A DNA stretch of 64,000 bases from positions 20,770 through 84,769 of the forward strand of contig REES01000036.1 in the NCBI GenBank assembly GCA_007694935.1. The letters are read 5' to 3'. This document shows, one piece after another, positions 16,729 through 26,900 of this stretch. Position 1 is the stretch's first letter. Each line of letters begins with the position of its first letter. The stretch comes from Rhodospirillales bacterium. Its GTDB lineage: Bacteria > Pseudomonadota > Alphaproteobacteria > Rhodospirillales > Defluviicoccaceae. Below the pieces are notes generated by a model, which was given only the letters and a program-made list of their open reading frames with translations, had not been told where the DNA came from and did not search any database. The position numbers and the translations under genes are program-made.

Positions 16729-19265
16729 TGCCCCCGCCCGATCGCCTCGAGTTGCTGGCCGCCCAAACCGCCCTCACCGGGCTGGATTTCGTGGCCGTGG
16801 ACGCGAGTCAGACCCAGTTGGATCTGCACTTTCTGGTCGATCCGGCGGTGATGGCGCCGGCCTTCCCGGGCACCGTCGAGCCGGGGCAGATCCGTATCCG
16901 CGCCGCCGAGCGCGACGACGATGATTTCCCCATCCTTGCCCTTCTCTGGCCGATCGTCGCCGGGCGCCAAGTCCTGCGGATCGAGGTGCCGTTCCCCGGC
17001 GGCTTCCAGGATTATGTGCTCAGCATCGATCACCCGCGCGTCGACCCCTGGTTCTCGTCCCTGCGCTTCTCGTTCAAGGCCAACTGCGACAGCGGCCTCG
17101 ACTGCCGGCCGCGGTCCGCGTGCTGCCCTCCCGCAGAGGCCATCACCGTCAATGTCAACACCACGGCGCGTGATTTCTGGGGCTTGCGGGGGGCCCTGAT
17201 GGACTTTGCCGCCGAGCGCTGGCCCGACTGGAAGGATCGCTTGGCGGCGGACGTGGGCGTGATGATCGCCGAGCTGGCTGCGGCACTCGGCGACGAATTC
17301 GCCTACATCCAGGATCAGATCAGCCTGGAATCCCGCTTCGACAGCGCCCGCGAGCTTCGTTCGCTTCGCCAGCATGCGCGCCTGGTCGATTACGAGATCG
17401 ACGACGGCGCCGCAGCGGCCGGCTGGCTCTCCATCGATGTCGCACCGGGAGATTCCGGCGACATCCCGGCCGGCACGGCAGTGATCGCGCCGTCCGATAC
17501 CGGCACCCCGGTCGCCTTCGAGATCGGGCACGGCCTTGCCGATGCCGAGGCGGGGCGGCTGTTCCCGGTCGACGCTGCGGCCAACCGCTTCCATCCCTAC
17601 ATCTGGGACGAGGACCTGCCGGAGGCCCCGGCAGGCGAGGTTGGCCCCCTCTGGCAGGGCGGCCGGCACGTGCCGGCCAGCTGCCTGCCCCGCGGCTCGA
17701 CCGAGCTCTGGGTGGCCGGCCATCATGCGGCCGCGATCGTCCTGACCGACGTGCCCGCAGACCCGGCGGCACCGCTCGGCCGCTGGATGCTGCTTCGTGT
17801 CGATCCCGCCGATCCCTCCCGTCCGATGCGCCGCCATATCGTCCGGGTCATTGAGGTGGCCGAGGAGATCGACCCGGTGAATGGCGATGCGGCGGTCACC
17901 CGCATTCGCTGGGAACCGGCCCAGGCCACCCCCGACGACATCGACCTCGAGTTCCTCACCGTGGAAGGCAACCTGGTTCCGATCACCGCGGGGCGCATTG
18001 TGAGGGTCCGCTTCGCAGCCGGGCAGCAAGGCGCAGGCGATCCCGTCCTGCCCCGCACCGTCGAGCGGGAGGGCCCGGTCGGGATCACCCGCCATCTCTT
18101 CACCTTGCCCGGATCGGAAGATCTGCCGCTTACCCGTATCGGCACGTTTCCGGGCCAGACGGTGCCGGAAGTCGTCCTCTACGAGTTGCGATGGGATGCG
18201 CCGTCGGATGACTGGGTCCGCGTGGCGACCTGGGACTGGCGCCGCTCACTCATGGGGGTCAATGCATCGCTGCCCGAATCCACGCATTACACCCTCGACG
18301 ACGGGATCTGGCGGCCGATCGTGCGCCACTGGCGGATGCCCGCCGCCTATGCCGGCCGCCAGGATCCGGGCGGCCCGCCGCGGTTCGAAGAGGGCCGGCT
18401 GGTACACTATGACTTGGCCTTCGGCGCCGGCACGACCATCCGCTTCGGCACCAACGACTTCGGCCGGGCACCCGCCGAGGGCACGGCGTTCGAGTGTGCC
18501 TACCGCTTGAGCGGCGGCCGGGGGACCAACGTCGCCCGGGACACCATCACCCGGTGGGCGGACACGCCGCTCGGCTTTGTTGCCGGATTCTACAATCCGC
18601 TGCCCACCACCGGCGGGCGCGATCGTGAAACGCCGGAGCGGGTGCGCCGTCTGGCGCCCGCGCTCTATCGCACCATCACCTACCGCGCGGTGATCGAGAA
18701 GGATTACGTCGAGGCGGGCGAGCGTCTGGACTGGGTGCAGTCGGCGGGCGCACGGTTCCGCCACACCGGCAGCTGGCTCAGCCTCTTCGCCACCGCCGAC
18801 CCGAAGCGCCACGATGCCCTGCCGCCCGATCTCGCCCGGGGCCTCCTGGAGCATCTGGACCGGTTCCGCCAGACCGGCCGCCAGATCCACGTGGTGCCGC
18901 CGCGCTATGCCGATGTCGACCTCGACATCACGGTGTGCGTGGCCCGGGGCTACTGGCGCGGTGATGTCAAGGGGCGCGTGATCGAGGCGCTGTTCGGAAG
19001 CTGCGATGCAGCCGGCTTCTTCGACCCGGACAACTTCACCTTCGGGGCGCCGCTGTACCGCTCCGTTCTGGAGGCGACGATCCAGTCGGTGGCAGGCGTT
19101 CGGGCGGTCGAGGACATGCTGATCCGGCGCCGCGGCGTGTTCGACTGGCGGCGTCTCGACGGGCCTTACGTACCCGCCCGGGCCGATGAGATCATCCGGG
19201 TGGCGGGCGATCCCGCCCATCCCGAGCGGGGATTCGTCATCCTCAGGATGGAGGGCGGCTCATGA
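16728..19265 (+). CDS. Baseplate J-like wedge protein 1 (Afp11/Pvc11-like)
   Basis: This 845-aa protein has the organisation of large eCIS baseplate-J proteins. Around residues 140-235 is FAAERWPDWKDRLAADVGVMIAELAAALGDEFAYIQDQ followed by ELRSLRQHARLVDYE; the pattern 'D.GVMIxEL.A...DxxxYxQD' is a family hallmark. A central beta-rich region follows. The C-terminal domain includes YRAVIEKDYVEAGERLDWVQSA and DLDITVCVARGYWRGDVK, as in gpJ. A cysteine cluster at about residues 122-136 (CDSGLDCR, then CC) is unusual. The start codon overlaps the upstream stop. These proteins build the wedge connecting hub and sheath. Confidence 0.88.
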   Translation: MPPPDRLELLAAQTALTGLDFVAVDASQTQLDLHFLVDPAVMAPAFPGTVEPGQIRIRAAERDDDDFPILALLWPIVAGRQVLRIEVPFPGGFQDYVLSIDHPRVDPWFSSLRFSFKANCDSGLDCRPRSACCPPAEAITVNVNTTARDFWGLRGALMDFAAERWPDWKDRLAADVGVMIAELAAALGDEFAYIQDQISLESRFDSARELRSLRQHARLVDYEIDDGAAAAGWLSIDVAPGDSGDIPAGTAVIAPSDTGTPVAFEIGHGLADAEAGRLFPVDAAANRFHPYIWDEDLPEAPAGEVGPLWQGGRHVPASCLPRGSTELWVAGHHAAAIVLTDVPADPAAPLGRWMLLRVDPADPSRPMRRHIVRVIEVAEEIDPVNGDAAVTRIRWEPAQATPDDIDLEFLTVEGNLVPITAGRIVRVRFAAGQQGAGDPVLPRTVEREGPVGITRHLFTLPGSEDLPLTRIGTFPGQTVPEVVLYELRWDAPSDDWVRVATWDWRRSLMGVNASLPESTHYTLDDGIWRPIVRHWRMPAAYAGRQDPGGPPRFEEGRLVHYDLAFGAGTTIRFGTNDFGRAPAEGTAFECAYRLSGGRGTNVARDTITRWADTPLGFVAGFYNPLPTTGGRDRETPERVRRLAPALYRTITYRAVIEKDYVEAGERLDWVQSAGARFRHTGSWLSLFATADPKRHDALPPDLARGLLEHLDRFRQTGRQIHVVPPRYADVDLDITVCVARGYWRGDVKGRVIEALFGSCDAAGFFDPDNFTFGAPLYRSVLEATIQSVAGVRAVEDMLIRRRGVFDWRRLDGPYVPARADEIIRVAGDPAHPERGFVILRMEGGS

Positions 19266-21718
19266 GCTGCGTCTGCGATCGCCCGGTCGCCGGGACACCT
19301 CGGATCCCGCCGGGGCTGCCGATGTTGCCTCATCCCATCCATGACTTCGCGCGTCTCCGCTCGGCGATGCTCGCGTCGATCCCCGACTTTGCCGGTCTCG
19401 ACGGCTGGACGGCGCGGGGCGAGGACGATCTCGGGGTGATGCTGATCGAGTTCTTCGCCTACGCCGGTCACACCGTCGCGTTTTACAACTGGGTGGCGGC
19501 GAACGAGACCTACCTCCGCACCGCCTTCCGGGCCGAAACCGTCGCCGGCATTACCGCGCTGACAGGCTACACGCCCCGCCCGGCAGCACCCGCGACGGCC
19601 GAGGTTGCCGCGATCGTTTCCGGGCCCCGTCCGGTGGTCGTGCCCCCGGGGACCCGGTTCCGCTCGGCTGCGTTCGAAGGCAGCCCGCCTCAGATCTTCG
19701 AGACCGAGGCCAAGGCCGCGTTGCATGCCGGCGCCAACGGCTGGGCCATCCGGGCGCCCCGCCTCACCACGCTGGGCGCTGGTGGGGGGCTGTATACCGC
19801 CAGCCACCTCGACCTCGAACCGGAACGCGCCAGGTTCGAGCCTGACGACCTGGTCCTGATCCGCACCCCGGCCGGGCTACATGGCATGTTCACCGTCGTC
19901 GCGGTCGAGGACGCCGCCCAGGCCGACAGCACCCCGGTGCGCCGGGTCACCTTCGACCGGGCCATCAACCTCGCCAACACCACGCCGGTCGCGGCCATCG
20001 ACCTTCTCAAGCCGACCCAGGCCGTCAGCCTGTTCACCGTCCCGACCGCCCCCGACGCGCTGATCGTCGTCGGCATTCCCTTCCCGATGCCGGCCTATCA
20101 GGCGTTCACCCTCGACCGCCAGCGTGCCGACCTCAAGCCGGGACAGCCCGTCGTCCTCTCCCGGTCGGATGACCACCGCTGGTTCACCGTTGCGAGCGTG
20201 CGCAGCATCCGAGTCACCCTGGTGCCCGCGCAGACGGTGAACGTCACCATCGAGGTTGATGGCTCCCCTGTGACCAGCACCACGACCATTCCCGCCTCCA
20301 CGACCACCGCCACCCGGTTCGAGATCGATGTCGACTACAACGCTCCGAACCGGCGCAAGCCCGGCTTCGGGACGGTCTGGCCGCCGTCGTTCACGGAGCA
20401 GTTCGTGGTGCGCTACGGGTTCGTACGGGCCGGAAGGGTGGCGGCAGCGCCGGTCATGGAGATCTGGCCGACCGGCCCCCTGAAGCTCCAGCCTGAGGCG
20501 GACCGGCGGGTCACCCTGCCGCCCGATCCCGAGACGCCGCGGCGCTTCCTCCTGTCCGACGAGACCGGTCTCGCCTACGCGGTGAACGGGACGCTCGACC
20601 CGGCCACCGGCAGCTTCGTGTTCGCGGAGGTGGTCGCTTGGCCCTCACCGCTGACCCCGCCCGTCACCCTGGAAGGCAATGTCGTCGCGATCCGCCGCGG
20701 AGAGACCATCGCGGACGAGGTGATCGGCAGCGGCAACGCCGCCCTCGCCGGTCAATCCTTCAAGCTCGCGAAGGAACCGGTCGCCTTCCGGCCCGACATC
20801 ACCGGTGCGACCGAGCGTGGCTACCGCTCGACCGTCTCGGTCCGGGTGAACGGCGTGCTGTGGGACGAGGTCGAGCAACTGGTGGTCGCCGGTCCCGAGG
20901 ACGAGGTGTTCATGCTGGACCAGACCCCGGATCAGGAGACTCTCGTCGTCACCGGCGATGGCACCCATGGCCGTCGGGTCCCGACCGGGGCCGGCAACGT
21001 CACGGGGACCTACGTGTTCGGCGCGGGTGAGGCAGCACCCCCGGCGGAGAGCATCAGCCAGATCGTCACGCCGGTCGACGGCCTGTCCGCTGTGGTCAAT
21101 CGGATCGCGGCCTCGGGTGGTGCCGATGCCGAGCGGCCCGAGGACGTGAAGCTGAACGCGCCCGCGGTGGCCCTGCTGCTTGGCCGCATCGTCTCGCTGG
21201 ACGACGTGCTCGCGGTGTCCCGGGCGTTCCCCGGGGTGACGGCGGCCCGCGCCGATTGGGTCTGGCACAACCAACGGCAGACCGCCGCCATCGAGGTCTG
21301 GTGTATCGCCGCCGAGGCAGTGATCGGCGACCTCCGCACCAAGATCCGCAACCTGTCGGAGCCCGGACTCGCGGTGGCGGTGGAGGCGGCGCTGCCGGTG
21401 CCGCTGCGCCTCGCCATTCAGGTGGAGATCGACCCGCGGCGTGACCCGGCCGACGTCGAGGATGCGGTCCGCCGGCACCTGATGGACCCGCGCACCGGCC
21501 TCCTGCCCCCGTCCCGGATCGGCATCGGCCTGCCGCTGTTCCGCAGCCGGATATTCGCCGAGGTGCTGAAGGTGGCGGGCACCCGGGCGGTGCCGGCGCT
21601 GAGCCATGACGGCATACCGTTCGAGGAGACCGGGCTGACCCCGGGCGCAGGCAAGTATTTCGACGTGCCTGCGGGTGGTCTCGTCATCAACGGCCGGGAG
21701 AAGCCCCATGGCGAATGA
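19262..21718 (+). CDS. Baseplate J-like wedge protein 2 (putative baseplate assembly protein)
   Basis: The 818-aa protein again shows the J-like head: LASIPDFAGLDGWTARGEDDLGVMLIEFFAYAGHTVAFYNWVAANETYLRTA, where the D.GVMLIEFFAY.G.....Y core is characteristic. A region resembling the assembly proteins of the TIGR02243 type follows, with AGPEDEVFMLDQTPDQET and a nearby VTGDGTHGRRVPTGAGNV. The C-terminal part VAVSRAFPGVTAARADWVW and IFAEVLKVAGT resembles gpJ. Having two consecutive J-type proteins is normal for eCIS loci. It begins four bases inside the previous gene's end and overlaps the next gene by 11 bases. Confidence 0.87.
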   Translation: MSCVCDRPVAGTPRIPPGLPMLPHPIHDFARLRSAMLASIPDFAGLDGWTARGEDDLGVMLIEFFAYAGHTVAFYNWVAANETYLRTAFRAETVAGITALTGYTPRPAAPATAEVAAIVSGPRPVVVPPGTRFRSAAFEGSPPQIFETEAKAALHAGANGWAIRAPRLTTLGAGGGLYTASHLDLEPERARFEPDDLVLIRTPAGLHGMFTVVAVEDAAQADSTPVRRVTFDRAINLANTTPVAAIDLLKPTQAVSLFTVPTAPDALIVVGIPFPMPAYQAFTLDRQRADLKPGQPVVLSRSDDHRWFTVASVRSIRVTLVPAQTVNVTIEVDGSPVTSTTTIPASTTTATRFEIDVDYNAPNRRKPGFGTVWPPSFTEQFVVRYGFVRAGRVAAAPVMEIWPTGPLKLQPEADRRVTLPPDPETPRRFLLSDETGLAYAVNGTLDPATGSFVFAEVVAWPSPLTPPVTLEGNVVAIRRGETIADEVIGSGNAALAGQSFKLAKEPVAFRPDITGATERGYRSTVSVRVNGVLWDEVEQLVVAGPEDEVFMLDQTPDQETLVVTGDGTHGRRVPTGAGNVTGTYVFGAGEAAPPAESISQIVTPVDGLSAVVNRIAASGGADAERPEDVKLNAPAVALLLGRIVSLDDVLAVSRAFPGVTAARADWVWHNQRQTAAIEVWCIAAEAVIGDLRTKIRNLSEPGLAVAVEAALPVPLRLAIQVEIDPRRDPADVEDAVRRHLMDPRTGLLPPSRIGIGLPLFRSRIFAEVLKVAGTRAVPALSHDGIPFEETGLTPGAGKYFDVPAGGLVINGREKPHGE

Positions 21719-23987
21719 CGCCTACGAGGTCTACTTCGCGGAGAAGCTCTGGGAACTGACTCCCGCCGTCTATCGCGACGAGGATGGGCGCGGCGACCAC
21801 CCCGGCACTCTTCGTGGCCTGTATGAGGTGGTCGCCCGGGAGGCGGCGAAGCTCCGCCGCGCTCAGGATCACCTCTGGGACGACGCCTTCATCGAACTGT
21901 GCGACGACTGGGCCGTTCCCTATATCGGCGACCTTCTGGGCGCCCGGATGCTGAGTGCGCTCAACCCGCGCGGCAACCGCATCCTCGTCGCCAAGGCCAT
22001 CCACTACCGGCGGCGGTCGGGCACCAGGCTGGTTCTGGAGCAGCTCATCACAGACATCGCCGGCCACGAGGGCATCGTGACCGAGGGCTTCCGCCGGCTT
22101 GCCCGGGCCTGGCACCGGCTCGATCCCGCCGATGCGGTGGCGCCCGGGCCGGTCAATCCGACGCCGCCGGGTGGCCTTGCGGACCTCCGATCGCCCCGGC
22201 TGCTCGACCTGGCCGGCGGCCCCTTCGACGGCTTTGCCTACCGCCCGGACGTCCGCCGCCCCGCCGGCCTGCCGGTTCCGGGACAACCGCACGCGACGCG
22301 CGCGCCCCTGGAGCGCCTTGAAGGGGCGCTGGCGGTGGCCGGCATCCGCAAGATCGGCTTCCATCTCTATCGCCTTCGCACGTTTCTGATGCGTGGCGTC
22401 GACCCGAGCGCAGCTGACGGCACCACCGGCTTCCGCTTCGATCCCTCCGGTCGGGACGTGCCGCTGTTCCAGCGTTCCACCCGGCTGTCGGGGGGCAGCG
22501 AGGGGCTGGCGGGCACCGGCTTTCCCGACTGGCGGGAGGCGGCGGCCTGGGAAGTGCCGGGCCCGATGCTGTGCCGGATCCTCGGCCACGAGGATTACAT
22601 CCTGAGCGAGGCGGCACTGGCGGTGCTGGCTTCGGCCCCCGGAATGACTCCGGCACGTCTCGATCAGTTGCGGCGGCTGCGTGGCGAGCGGATAGCGGGG
22701 AGCGGGCGGCTCGAGCGGGCGGTCGGCCTCCTGCCGGATGGTGCGTTCTTCACCCAGGCCACTACACTGGCGCGCATCCGTGGAGCCGCGCTGGTGGCCG
22801 ATTGCGGCAAGGCCGTGCTGATCCCTGTCTCCGTGGCGGTTGTTGAGATGCCTCCCGAACCGCTCCCCAGCGAAGCCATCGCCGCAGGCGTGTTGCAGCC
22901 ATGGACGACCATCGCACCCGGCCGCCGGCTGGTGATCGACCCGGAACGCGGGCGGTTCCGCTTTCTCGGTGCCGATCCCGCCGGCCCGGTTTCCGTCAGC
23001 TACGCCGTGGGCGCGCCGGGGCCGATCGGGGCCGGCCCCTACCCCCGGCCCGACGCCGCCGCCCGCAGCCCCACCATCACCGTGCTGAACGGCGGCACAA
23101 TCACCGCGGCGCAGCTCCCTGCCGACGGGGTGGTGGAGATCGCCGACAGCCGGACCTATGAAATCGGCCCGAGTCAGACCACTGTGCGCGACCTCGTCTT
23201 CCAGGCGCGGGAGGGAGAGCGGCCCTATGTCACCGGTGCTCGCAATTGGGTCCTGCAATCGGGCATCAACAACGCCCTCCTGGTTCTCGACGGCATCTGG
23301 TTCGGCTCCGACGTGGCGATCAGCCTGCGCCTGCGCGGCAGCTATCGGCGCGTGCGCATCGCCAACGCCACCATTGATCCGGGTGGTGCCGCCACCCGCG
23401 ACCCGGGCGCGCCGACGCTGCCCAACATTCACATCGTCGTCAGCGGGGAGGTCGACCGCCTCGAGATCGATCACGCCATCCTCGGCCGGCTGTCGACCTT
23501 CGGCAACGGTCAGGTCAACCGCTTGGTCATCCGCGACAGCATCGTCCAGGCGGATGGCGGCACTCCGGCCATCGCGATGCCCTCCGGCGAGACCATTCTC
23601 GAACGGGTCACCGTCCTGGGCGACGTCGAGGTTCACCGCCTGTACGCGACGGAGACCCTGATCGCGGGCATCGGCACGGTTCGGGACACCCAGTCCGGCT
23701 GCTTCCGCTTCGGCGCTTACGGCACCGGCAGCCGGCTGCCCAGGCCCTACCAGTCCCATGCGTTGACCGGCAACGAGTCGCTCTTTACCTCGACCCGCTT
23801 CGGCGAGCCCGGTTATGCGCAGGTCAGTCTCGCCGCCCCGCGCTTCGTTCGCACAGGCGCCGAACACGGCTCGGAGATCGGTGCCTTCTCCGCGCTCAAC
23901 GGTCCGATCCGGCTCGAAGGCCTCCGCCAGAAGGCCGCCGAGTACACACCCTTTGGCCTCCTGCCATTCTTTATCGCCGAAACCTGA
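21708..23987 (+). CDS. Tail protein I-like baseplate protein with C-terminal beta-helix
   Basis: The 759-aa protein starts at an ATG within the end of the previous gene, preceded by a GGGAG run. Residues ~1-160 resemble phage tail-protein-I-like subunits: WELTPAVYRDED, LYEVVAREAAKLRRAQDHLWDDAFIELCDDWAVPYIGDLLG, and a KAIHYRRRSGT element. These proteins join the baseplate to fibres. From about residue 460 to 700 the chain becomes a string of short strands (for example IHIVVSGEVDRLEIDHAILG) that fits a right-handed parallel beta-helix. Such an extension is much longer than ordinary gpI (~200 aa) and could serve as a fibre or surface-binding part. The N-terminal assignment is good; the beta-helix is predicted by eye. 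Confidence 0.75.
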   Translation: MANDAYEVYFAEKLWELTPAVYRDEDGRGDHPGTLRGLYEVVAREAAKLRRAQDHLWDDAFIELCDDWAVPYIGDLLGARMLSALNPRGNRILVAKAIHYRRRSGTRLVLEQLITDIAGHEGIVTEGFRRLARAWHRLDPADAVAPGPVNPTPPGGLADLRSPRLLDLAGGPFDGFAYRPDVRRPAGLPVPGQPHATRAPLERLEGALAVAGIRKIGFHLYRLRTFLMRGVDPSAADGTTGFRFDPSGRDVPLFQRSTRLSGGSEGLAGTGFPDWREAAAWEVPGPMLCRILGHEDYILSEAALAVLASAPGMTPARLDQLRRLRGERIAGSGRLERAVGLLPDGAFFTQATTLARIRGAALVADCGKAVLIPVSVAVVEMPPEPLPSEAIAAGVLQPWTTIAPGRRLVIDPERGRFRFLGADPAGPVSVSYAVGAPGPIGAGPYPRPDAAARSPTITVLNGGTITAAQLPADGVVEIADSRTYEIGPSQTTVRDLVFQAREGERPYVTGARNWVLQSGINNALLVLDGIWFGSDVAISLRLRGSYRRVRIANATIDPGGAATRDPGAPTLPNIHIVVSGEVDRLEIDHAILGRLSTFGNGQVNRLVIRDSIVQADGGTPAIAMPSGETILERVTVLGDVEVHRLYATETLIAGIGTVRDTQSGCFRFGAYGTGSRLPRPYQSHALTGNESLFTSTRFGEPGYAQVSLAAPRFVRTGAEHGSEIGAFSALNGPIRLEGLRQKAAEYTPFGLLPFFIAET

Positions 23988-23999
23988 GAGGAGAGAGCC

Positions 24000-26900
24000 A
24001 TGGCCACACGCGACATCACCCGGCAGGCTCGATCCCGAGCGAACCGCTACCAGGATCTGCACGCCCAGCAGGGCCGGCTGTTCACCGACGCCGACCAGAT
24101 CGAACAGGCCGAGCTCCGGTTCGAGGCCGAGCGCCAGACCCGGATCGACACCATCGGCCCCTACGGCAGCCCCGACGGCGGCTTCCGCATCTCCAGTCCC
24201 ACCGTGGTCGGCGGCCAGATTGATTTCACCATCGGCGCCGGCGTGCTCTATCTCGGCGGCCTGCGGCTGGAGCGCCTGGCCGGGGAGACCTTCCGGCTAC
24301 AATCGGACTGGCTCAACAATCCGGGTGCGGCGCCGCCGGGACCGGGCGAGACCCGGCGGGATCTGGCCGTGGCCCTGACGTGGTTGCAACCGGTCGCCGC
24401 CACCGAGGATCGGGAAACGCTCGAACCTGGACTCGGCGGTCCCGATACCGCCGTCCGCCTGCGCCCGGTCACCCGCATCGTGCTGGTCGAGGGCGTCGCC
24501 GCCGATACCTGCGAGGACGCCTGGGCCGAGGTGGCCGATCGCTTCCACAGCGAGGGACTGGGAGCCATCGATCCGACCTTCGAGCTCATCCCCGACACCG
24601 CCATCACCATCGGCCTCGCCCCCGGCAGCGGCGGCGACGATCTGTGTGCGCCCGCCGTCGACGGTGGCTATCTCGGCGCCGAGAACCAAGCGATCCGGGT
24701 CACCTTGCTCGGCGGCGACCGCTTCATCTGGGGCTTCGACAATGCCGCCCCACTCTACCGCGTGGTCGTCGAGGCCGGCGGGACGACCATCCGCTTCCTC
24801 ACCGAACCCAAGGACGCCCTGCATTGGCCGGCCCAGGGACAGACCATCGAGGTCATTCCCTGGGGCGCGGTGCTGGCCAACGGCGAGAAGCTCGCCGACG
24901 AGGGCACGCCCGGCCATTTCGCGCAAGTGGAGGGCGCCTACAATCCCGACACCCGCGAGATCACGTTGACCGCTGCGACGGCGGTCCCCGCCGGCTTCGG
25001 CACCGAGTGGCAAGGGCGGGCGGATGCCGCCGGCCTGCTGACGACGCGATACGGGCTGGAGCCGCTGGACGGCCCCTACTACTTCCTCCGGGTCTGGGAT
25101 CGCGGCACAGATACCGGGCCGGAGCCGACCCTGCCGCTCCTGCCCGCGCCGGTTGCACTCGGGTCGACTGGCCTCACGGTCGCAGTGGTTGGTTCTGACC
25201 GGCGGCCGGGCGATCACGTCATCGTCGCCGCCCGCCCCGCCACGCCCGATGTCGTGCTGCCCTGGGAGCTTCTCACCGGCATTCCCCCCATGGGGATGCG
25301 GCGCTTCGCTGCCCCTCTCGCCCTGCTGGAATGGAGCGGCGGGACGGGTACGGTGCTGCACGACTGCCGGCCGCCGTTCCAGCCGCTGACCCGCGTTCGC
25401 GGCTGCTGCACCTACACCGTCGGCGACGGGACCACCAGCTTCGGTGATTTCAGCAGCATCCAGGCGGCGATCGATGCCTTGCCGGTTAGCGGTGGGCGGA
25501 TCTGCGTCCTGCCCGGCCGGTTCTTTGAGCGCATTCGGCTCACCGACCTCCACGGCGTCCGCATCACCGGTTGCGGCCGCCGCTCGCGGATCGTCGCACC
25601 GGATGGCACGACCGACCCGCTGGTGCTCATCACCGGCGGCAGCGGCATCCAGATCGACGACCTGGCCTTCGAATCCCCGTTCGGCCTCGCCATCGAGGCG
25701 CGCGGCCGACCGGAACAGGACCGGGTCATGCCGATCGAGGACCTCCGCCTGTTGCGCCTGATCATCGCCGCCCGCGATCGGGGCGCGATTGCCGCCCACT
25801 TCGTCGACGCCCTCACCATCGCCGAATGCGAAATCAGCATCGGCCTGCTGCAAGGCGATCTTGCCGCCGTCGCCCCGGCCGGACAGGCGCCGGCGGTGTT
25901 CGCTCAGGGCGACGACATGGTGATCGCCGACAACGCAATCCGTACCGAAGGCGAACGGGCGATCGTCCGTGCCGCAGGCGGGCTGCAGATCGGTGGCGGA
26001 TCGGACCATGTGCTGATCCGCAACAACGTCATCGCCGGCGGCAACGGCAACGGCATCACCCTCGGCCACATCGTCATGCTGACCCGTGAGCAGGCGGCCA
26101 GGCTTGCCGACAACTACTGGCTCGTTGCTGTCGCCGACCCGCTGCCCGTCGGCAGCGCCATCACCATCGCCGACAACGGCTGCATCATCTACATCCCGCC
26201 CGGCACCGGTGGAGATCCCGATTCCGAACCCGAGCTGTTTCCGGTCTCCGGCGGCGATCTGTCGGACGTCGTGATCCGCGACAATCGGATAGCCGACATG
26301 GGCCTGTCGGGCATCGCCTCGCCGTTGGCGATTTCTCCCCGCGGGCGGCGACCGGTGATGGTCACTGTCCGGGGGCTTCAGGTCGACCGCAACATCATCA
26401 CCGGCTGCGCCCTGCTGGAGACGCCGGAGCTTCCCGCCGACATCCGTCTGTTCGTGGCTTTCGGCGGCATCTCCCTCCTGGTCGTCGAGATCGGTGTGTT
26501 CGCCGGCAACGTCGTGGAGGCCAACGGCCGCCGCCATATCGACGCCATTTGCGGCATCTCAGTGATCCGTGCCGAGAGTCTGTCGATCCTCGACAACCGG
26601 ATCGTCGACAACGGGCCGCGCACGGACTCGGAAGGCACACCGCGCACCGGGCTCCGCGGCGGCATCCGCATCGGCCTTGCCGCACCGCAGTCGTCGAGCT
26701 TCTCCAGCGCTCAGGAGGTGGCGGCGATCCGCCGGTTGGATCAGCGCTTCGCGGCGGCGCGGACCCTCTCGGTCCCGGCCCTCACCATCCACGACAACGT
26801 CGTTCACCAGCCGGTCGGCAAGAGCCTGTCGGTGATGGGGGCCGGGCCGATGTCCATCGTCGGCAACCACTTCGCGAGCCAGGGCAACATGTCCGGCTCT

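Noticed and set aside
21687..24062. 791-codon open frame antisense to the tail-I-like gene
   Set aside because: It is a GC-rich shadow: the plus strand has baseplate motifs, coupled starts and a beta-helix pattern.
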